NCBI GenBank assembly: GCA_934591705.1
Contig: CAKTPM010000027.1
Location: 1-18,751, forward strand
Source: an uncultured Oscillospiraceae bacterium
GTDB taxonomy: Bacteria > Bacillota > Clostridia > Oscillospirales > Oscillospiraceae
DNA length: 18,751 nucleotides
Direction of reading: 5' to 3'
In this document: positions 15,552 through 18,751 of the stretch, piece after piece
Numbering within the stretch: position 1 is the stretch's first letter
Layout: each line of letters opens with the position of its first letter
Made by a program: the position numbers and the translations under genes
The notes under the pieces: generated by a model
Seen by the model: only the letters and a program-made list of their open reading frames with translations
Databases searched by the model: none
Told to the model about the DNA's origin: nothing

Positions 15552-16108
15552 CAGACGCTCAGCAGCTCCTTTTCCTTATTTTCCAGAAGCTTATCCAGCT
15601 CCTTGCAGCTATCGTCGGTGAGCTTCTGGAGATCCTTCTCCGCGATCTTCAGCTCGTCCTCGGTGATCTCGGAGGCCTTCTGCTGCTTCTTGAAGTTATC
15701 CATGGCGTCCCGGCGGATGTTCCGCACGGCCACCTTGCCGTTTTCGGCGTACTTGTGGATCTGCTTGACCAGCTCCTTACGGCGCTCCTCGGTGAGCTGG
15801 GGGAAGGCCAGGCGGATGGCCTTGCCGTCATTCTGGGGGTTGATGCCCAGGTCGGACTCCAGGATGGCCCGCTCGATATTCTTCAGGCAGGTGGCATCCC
15901 AGGGGGTGATCACCAGGGAACGAGGATCCGGGGAGCCGATGGCGGCTACCTGCTGGATGGGGGTGGGGGTGCCGTAGTAGTCCACCATGATGCGGTTGAG
16001 AACAGAGGCGTTGGCCCGGCCGGCGCGAACGGCGGCAAAGTCGTTGGTAACGCTCTCGATGCTCTTTTTCATCTTTTCTTCATAGATCTTGTATTCGTCT
16101 TTCAGCAT
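15551..16108 (-). CDS. frr: Ribosome recycling factor
   Basis: This 185-residue factor, with EF-G, splits post-termination ribosomes. It has the usual long-helix bundle: the N-terminus MLKDEYKIYEEKMKKSIES, the conserved RAGRANASVLNRIMVDYYG with TPTPIQQVA, the central beta domain, and the helix-3 motif LTEERRKELVKQIHKYAE. Length matches the family exactly. The ATG at 16108 lies only 3 nt after the pyrH stop codon, and its GGAGGA site is inside pyrH. The pyrH-frr pair is one of the most conserved bacterial gene neighbours. Confidence 0.98.
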   Translation of the reverse strand: MLKDEYKIYEEKMKKSIESVTNDFAAVRAGRANASVLNRIMVDYYGTPTPIQQVAAIGSPDPRSLVITPWDATCLKNIERAILESDLGINPQNDGKAIRLAFPQLTEERRKELVKQIHKYAENGKVAVRNIRRDAMDNFKKQQKASEITEDELKIAEKDLQKLTDDSCKELDKLLENKEKELLSV

Positions 16109-16111
16109 GGT

Positions 16112-16831
16112 TCAGTCCTCCTTCACGATGGTACCGATTTTTTCGCCGCGCAGCACGCGGATGATGTTATAGGGGTCCTTGAGGGCAAAGACCAAAACGG
16201 GGATATGGTTGTCCATAGACATGCTGGTGGCCGTGGAATCCATCACCTGCAGGTGGTTGGCCAGCACATCGTCATAGGTGATGGCGTCGAACTTCACGGC
16301 GTTGGGGTTCTTGGCGGGATCGGAGTCGTAAACGCCGTCGATATTCTTGGCGAGCAAAATCACATCCGCGCCCACCTCCGCCGCCCGGAGCACCGCGGCG
16401 GTGTCCGTGGAGAAGTAGGGGTTGCCGGTGCCGCAGCCGAAGATCACCACCCGGCCCTTTTCCAAATGGCGGATGGCCCGGGCCCGGATATAGGGCTCGG
16501 CCACGGCACGGATCTCCAGGGAGGTCATCACCCGTACATCCACGCCCTTTTGCTCCAGCACATCGGCCATGGCCATGCAGTTCATGGCGGTGGCAAGCAT
16601 GCCCATGTGGTCGGCCCGGGAGCGCTCAATATAGCCCTCGCCGTTCTTCACGCCGCGCCAGAAGTTGCCGCCGCCGATGACGATGCCCATCTGCACACCC
16701 ATGGCGGTGCACTCCCGGATCACATCGGCCACCCGGCCCATCACGCCGAAGTCCAGGCCGAAATGCTTATCCCCGGCCAGGGCCTCGCCGCTGATCTTCA
16801 AAAGCACGCGCTTATATTTTGGTTGGTCCAT
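16112..16831 (-). CDS. pyrH: UMP kinase
   Basis: This 239-residue hexameric kinase phosphorylates UMP to UDP, feeding pyrimidine nucleotides to RNA, DNA, CTP (used by CdsA) and UDP-sugars. It belongs to the amino-acid kinase fold: KRVLLKISGEALAG at the N-terminus, VIGGGNFWRG, the nucleotide-binding FGCGTGNPYFSTDTAAVLRA, and C-terminal MDSTATSMSMDNHIPV. Length is typical. It is the first gene of the eight-gene minus-strand operon, with GGGAGGA 9 nt before the ATG. The tsf and rpsB genes that precede pyrH in many bacteria are not here; a divergent gene starts immediately upstream. Confidence 0.98.
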   Translation of the reverse strand: MDQPKYKRVLLKISGEALAGDKHFGLDFGVMGRVADVIRECTAMGVQMGIVIGGGNFWRGVKNGEGYIERSRADHMGMLATAMNCMAMADVLEQKGVDVRVMTSLEIRAVAEPYIRARAIRHLEKGRVVIFGCGTGNPYFSTDTAAVLRAAEVGADVILLAKNIDGVYDSDPAKNPNAVKFDAITYDDVLANHLQVMDSTATSMSMDNHIPVLVFALKDPYNIIRVLRGEKIGTIVKED

Positions 16832-16863
16832 AGGTCCGTATCCTCCCTTTTTCGTTCCCGTCT

Positions 16864-16892
16864 ATTCTACATGATTTCTCGGCTTTTGCATA
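16864..16892 (-). promoter_or_regulatory. Probable promoter of the pyrH-to-polC operon
   Basis: On the minus strand a -10-like TAGAAT (16864-16869) lies about 33 nt upstream of the pyrH ATG. Seventeen bases further is a weak -35 (TATGCA, 3/6). Its position in the only intergenic gap before the operon supports it. The -35 match does not. Confidence 0.5.
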
Positions 16893-16939
16893 GAGGAAAT
16901 TAAAAATTTTTCAGGAATATTTCCGCCGGGGTCTGCGGC

Positions 16940-16967
16940 TTGTATTTTCCGCTTTCGGGTGTATAAT
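16940..16967 (+). promoter_or_regulatory. Sigma-A promoter of the MBL-fold gene
   Basis: TTGTAT (16940-16945), a 16-base spacer and a perfect TATAAT (16962-16967) lie 27 nt upstream of the ATG at 16995. It diverges from the pyrH operon promoter. Confidence 0.75.
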
Positions 16968-16994
16968 GGGAAAAAACGCCAAGGAGGTTTTGCC

Positions 16995-17900
16995 ATGGAA
17001 TTGCGTCATGTGCTGGGCCGTACCTATGCGGCGGTGGCCGCCACGGCCCTGCTGCCCCTTTATCAGCTCAACGACCGGGAGGTGGTGCTGCTGGACACGG
17101 GCTATGCCCGGCTGGACCGCAGCGGCCTGGATAATCTCCTGGAGAGCCGGGGGTTTATCCTGCGGGGCATCATCTGCTCCCACGCCCACTTTGACCACAC
17201 CGGCAATGTGCGCCATCTCCAGGAGACCCGGGGTGCCCTGGCCGCCTGCCCCCTCATCGAGGCGGGCATCTCCGTGAACCCGGACAGCTACCGGGCCAAC
17301 TATGTGGCCCTGACCTACGGCAAGAGCCGGGAGTACTTTTTGGAGGAGTGCTTCACCGCCGATGTCATCATTCCCCAGGAGGCCGACCATCTGGACTTCT
17401 GCGGCATGCGCTTCGGCATCCTGCAGCTGCCGGGCCACAGCGCCGGGCACATCGGCATCGTCACGCCGGACAATGTCGCCTATTTGGGCGACTGCCTTAT
17501 CAGCCGGGAGGAGATCGCCGCCGCCAAGCTGCCCACCAGCATGTTCATCGCCCGGGATTTAGAGAGCAAGGCCGCCCTGCGGGACCTGCGCTGCCCGGCC
17601 TACATTCTGGCCCACAAGGAGGTCTGCACGGATATCTCCGGGCTCATTGAGGAGAACATCGGCTTTATTTTAGACAAAAAGCAGGAAATTCTGGACTGCC
17701 TCTCGGACGGCATGAATTTCCCCGAATGGATATACGCCTTCTGCAAGCGGGAGAATATCCGCACCCACAACGAGCTGAAGTACAGCATCACCGAGCGGAA
17801 TTTCAGCAATTTTCTGGCCTGGCTCACCGACACCGGCGAGATCGAAGTCCGCCGGGAATTCTGCGCCAAAAAATATTACCGCGGCCAGAGGGAAAAATAG
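16995..17900 (+). CDS. MBL-fold metallo-hydrolase with C-terminal extension
   Basis: This 301-residue cytoplasmic protein is of unknown substrate. The metallo-beta-lactamase core covers about residues 10-210, with all zinc ligands visible: HAHFDH (H63, H65, D67, H68), GHSAGH (H148), LGDC (D166) and AHKE (H207). This set fits a di-zinc hydrolase of the glyoxalase II-like group. Residues 215-301 form an extra domain: a predicted helical part (EENIGFILDKKQEILDCL) followed by SNFLAWLTDTGEIEVRRE, which resembles a winged-helix-like end. That is an impression, not a match. The ATG at 16995 follows a near-perfect AAGGAGG; an upstream in-frame start at 16959 falls inside the promoter. It is a single-gene unit divergent from pyrH, so context gives no clue to substrate. 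Confidence 0.88.
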   Translation: MELRHVLGRTYAAVAATALLPLYQLNDREVVLLDTGYARLDRSGLDNLLESRGFILRGIICSHAHFDHTGNVRHLQETRGALAACPLIEAGISVNPDSYRANYVALTYGKSREYFLEECFTADVIIPQEADHLDFCGMRFGILQLPGHSAGHIGIVTPDNVAYLGDCLISREEIAAAKLPTSMFIARDLESKAALRDLRCPAYILAHKEVCTDISGLIEENIGFILDKKQEILDCLSDGMNFPEWIYAFCKRENIRTHNELKYSITERNFSNFLAWLTDTGEIEVRREFCAKKYYRGQREK

Positions 17901-17918
17901 CTTATACACCGCAGCGAT

Positions 17919-17951
17919 AACCCCGGAGATGTCCGTGACATCTCCGGGGTT
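17919..17951 (+). terminator. Probable terminator of the MBL-fold gene
   Basis: AACCCCGGAGATGTC and GACATCTCCGGGGTT form a perfect 15-bp stem with a 3-nt loop, 18 nt after the stop codon. The T tract is short (about three T), so termination efficiency is uncertain. Confidence 0.65.
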
Positions 17952-17960
17952 TATCAAGAG

Positions 17961-17987
17961 AAAAGGGGCGGACGATTTGTCCGCCCC
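17961..17987 (-). terminator. Intrinsic terminator of the right-edge gene
   Basis: On the minus strand GGGGCGGAC pairs with GTCCGCCCC around a 5-nt loop, then TTTTCTCTT follows. It lies 11 nt after the stop codon at 17999 and sits next to the oppositely oriented hairpin at 17919-17951. Confidence 0.8.
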
Positions 17988-17998
17988 TGCGGGTCATT

Positions 17999-18751
17999 TC
18001 AGTTTTCCGCCGTAAAGGTATCCACCATGGCGCCCAGGGCGTAACCCAAATGCTCCGTCTGGGACATGGGATACTCCCGCACCACGGCGAAGCGGGAGGC
18101 ATCCGTGCCGGGGAAATCACACGCCCGGATCATATCCCAGCCGCCGTTGTCCCCGATGCCCATCATGCCGCCCCGGGCATCCTCCTGCATGGAGAAGGTG
18201 TCGCCCCCCGCCTCCTGCGCCCAGGTCTGCGCCTCGGCGAGGGTCATGGCGCCCAAGTGCACCACATAGAGCCGCGCGGAAATGTCCTCCGTGCTCTGCC
18301 AGACCTCCGCGGGCTTGCCGTTGAGGGCGGGGGAGCCGTCCACGGCAAGGTCGTTCCAGCCGTCCATAGGGGTGAGCCGCTGCCAGCCATCGCTGAGGAT
18401 ACAGATGCGGTACCCGCTGCCCCGGAACACATAGGCGGGATAGCTGACCATACCCGCGCCGTTGTCGTTGAAGGTGAGGGTGCCGTCCGCTTGCGCGGCT
18501 TGGGCGGCGTCATAGTAGCGGAACTGCACGGCGTACTGTCCATCCATGCCGAGGCCGGGATAGGCCTGCAGAAGGTCGATGACCTCGCCGTCCCGCACCG
18601 CCTTATCCTCCTCCCGATAGCGGCCGTAGAGAGTGAAGCCCTCGCCCTTGATGACCGTCAACTGCGCGCGGGGCCCCACCTCATACACCGGGATGTCCTC
18701 GCTGTAATTCTCGTCGTATGTCACCGTGCGGTACGTCACGGAATAGACCTC
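17999..18751 (-). CDS. Uncharacterised protein, 5'-truncated at the right edge
   Basis: I do not recognise this protein. The last 250 residues are visible; the frame stays open to base 18751, so the true start is probably outside. A GTG at 18739 is the only marked start in the window, but no ribosome binding site is seen there. The fragment looks beta-rich and acidic, with many Tyr, Gly and Asp (TYRTVTYDENYSEDIPVYE near the edge). There is no transmembrane segment in the visible part. A possible helix-containing second half holds LGAMTLAEAQTWAQEAGGDT, and the C-terminus ends in LGYALGAMVDTFTAEN. An extracytoplasmic protein anchored or exported by an unseen N-terminus is plausible but unproven. 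Codon usage and GC match the neighbours, so it is likely a real gene. It ends at a good terminator. Confidence 0.75.
   Translation of the reverse strand, partial: EVYSVTYRTVTYDENYSEDIPVYEVGPRAQLTVIKGEGFTLYGRYREEDKAVRDGEVIDLLQAYPGLGMDGQYAVQFRYYDAAQAAQADGTLTFNDNGAGMVSYPAYVFRGSGYRICILSDGWQRLTPMDGWNDLAVDGSPALNGKPAEVWQSTEDISARLYVVHLGAMTLAEAQTWAQEAGGDTFSMQEDARGGMMGIGDNGGWDMIRACDFPGTDASRFAVVREYPMSQTEHLGYALGAMVDTFTAEN

Noticed and set aside
16959..16994. Earlier in-frame start for the MBL-fold protein
   Set aside because: It coincides with the -10 box TATAAT and has no ribosome site, whereas AAGGAGG sits ideally before the ATG at 16995.
1..18751. Possible mobile elements, CRISPR arrays, tRNAs, riboswitches or a defence island
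   Set aside because: No transposase, integrase, regularly spaced repeats, tRNA-like cloverleaf or defence gene motifs were seen. The gene content is almost wholly housekeeping.

Overview
The window is an ordinary chromosomal core segment of a GC-rich Firmicute. PolC-type DNA polymerase, strong AGGAGG-like ribosome binding sites, sigma-A (TTGACA/TATAAT) promoters and the gene order pyrH-frr-uppS-cdsA-dxr-rseP-ispG-polC all point to class Clostridia. The high GC content and protein style suggest an Oscillospiraceae/Ruminococcaceae-type gut bacterium. That placement is inferred from style and synteny, not from a search.

Layout, left to right. (1) The first 20 codons of an ABC-transporter ATPase lie on the minus strand at the left edge, with its promoter and a structured leader. 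(2) An RluA-family pseudouridine synthase (minus) is back to back with the yceD(DUF177)-rpmF pair (plus), which is driven by a perfect-consensus promoter. (3) A plus-strand operon follows: DUF512 radical-SAM/PDZ protein, der, plsY and an EamA/DMT transporter, ending in a bidirectional terminator. (4) A long minus-strand operon is transcribed from about 16.9 kb down to 6.66 kb: pyrH, frr, uppS, cdsA, dxr, rseP, ispG, polC. (5) A divergent plus-strand metallo-beta-lactamase-fold gene has a C-terminal extension. (6) A 5'-truncated minus-strand gene of unknown function runs off the right edge.

How the genes work together. The plus-strand block combines ribosome biogenesis (Der GTPase, L32, YceD) with the first acylation step of phospholipid synthesis (PlsY). 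The minus-strand operon joins UMP phosphorylation, ribosome recycling, isoprenoid precursor synthesis by the MEP pathway (dxr, ispG), undecaprenyl diphosphate synthesis (uppS), CDP-diacylglycerol synthesis (cdsA), a site-2 intramembrane protease (rseP) and the replicative polymerase (polC). Most genes in it overlap or lie within about 15 bp of each other, with coupled starts.

I found no mobile elements, CRISPR arrays, tRNA or rRNA genes, and no convincing undescribed multi-gene system. The points most worth a second look are the uncharacterised protein at the right edge, the double-start leader of the ABC ATPase, the closely spaced divergent promoters between rluA and yceD, and a few motif substitutions in Der and UppS. 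No intergenic stretch exceeds about 210 bases.
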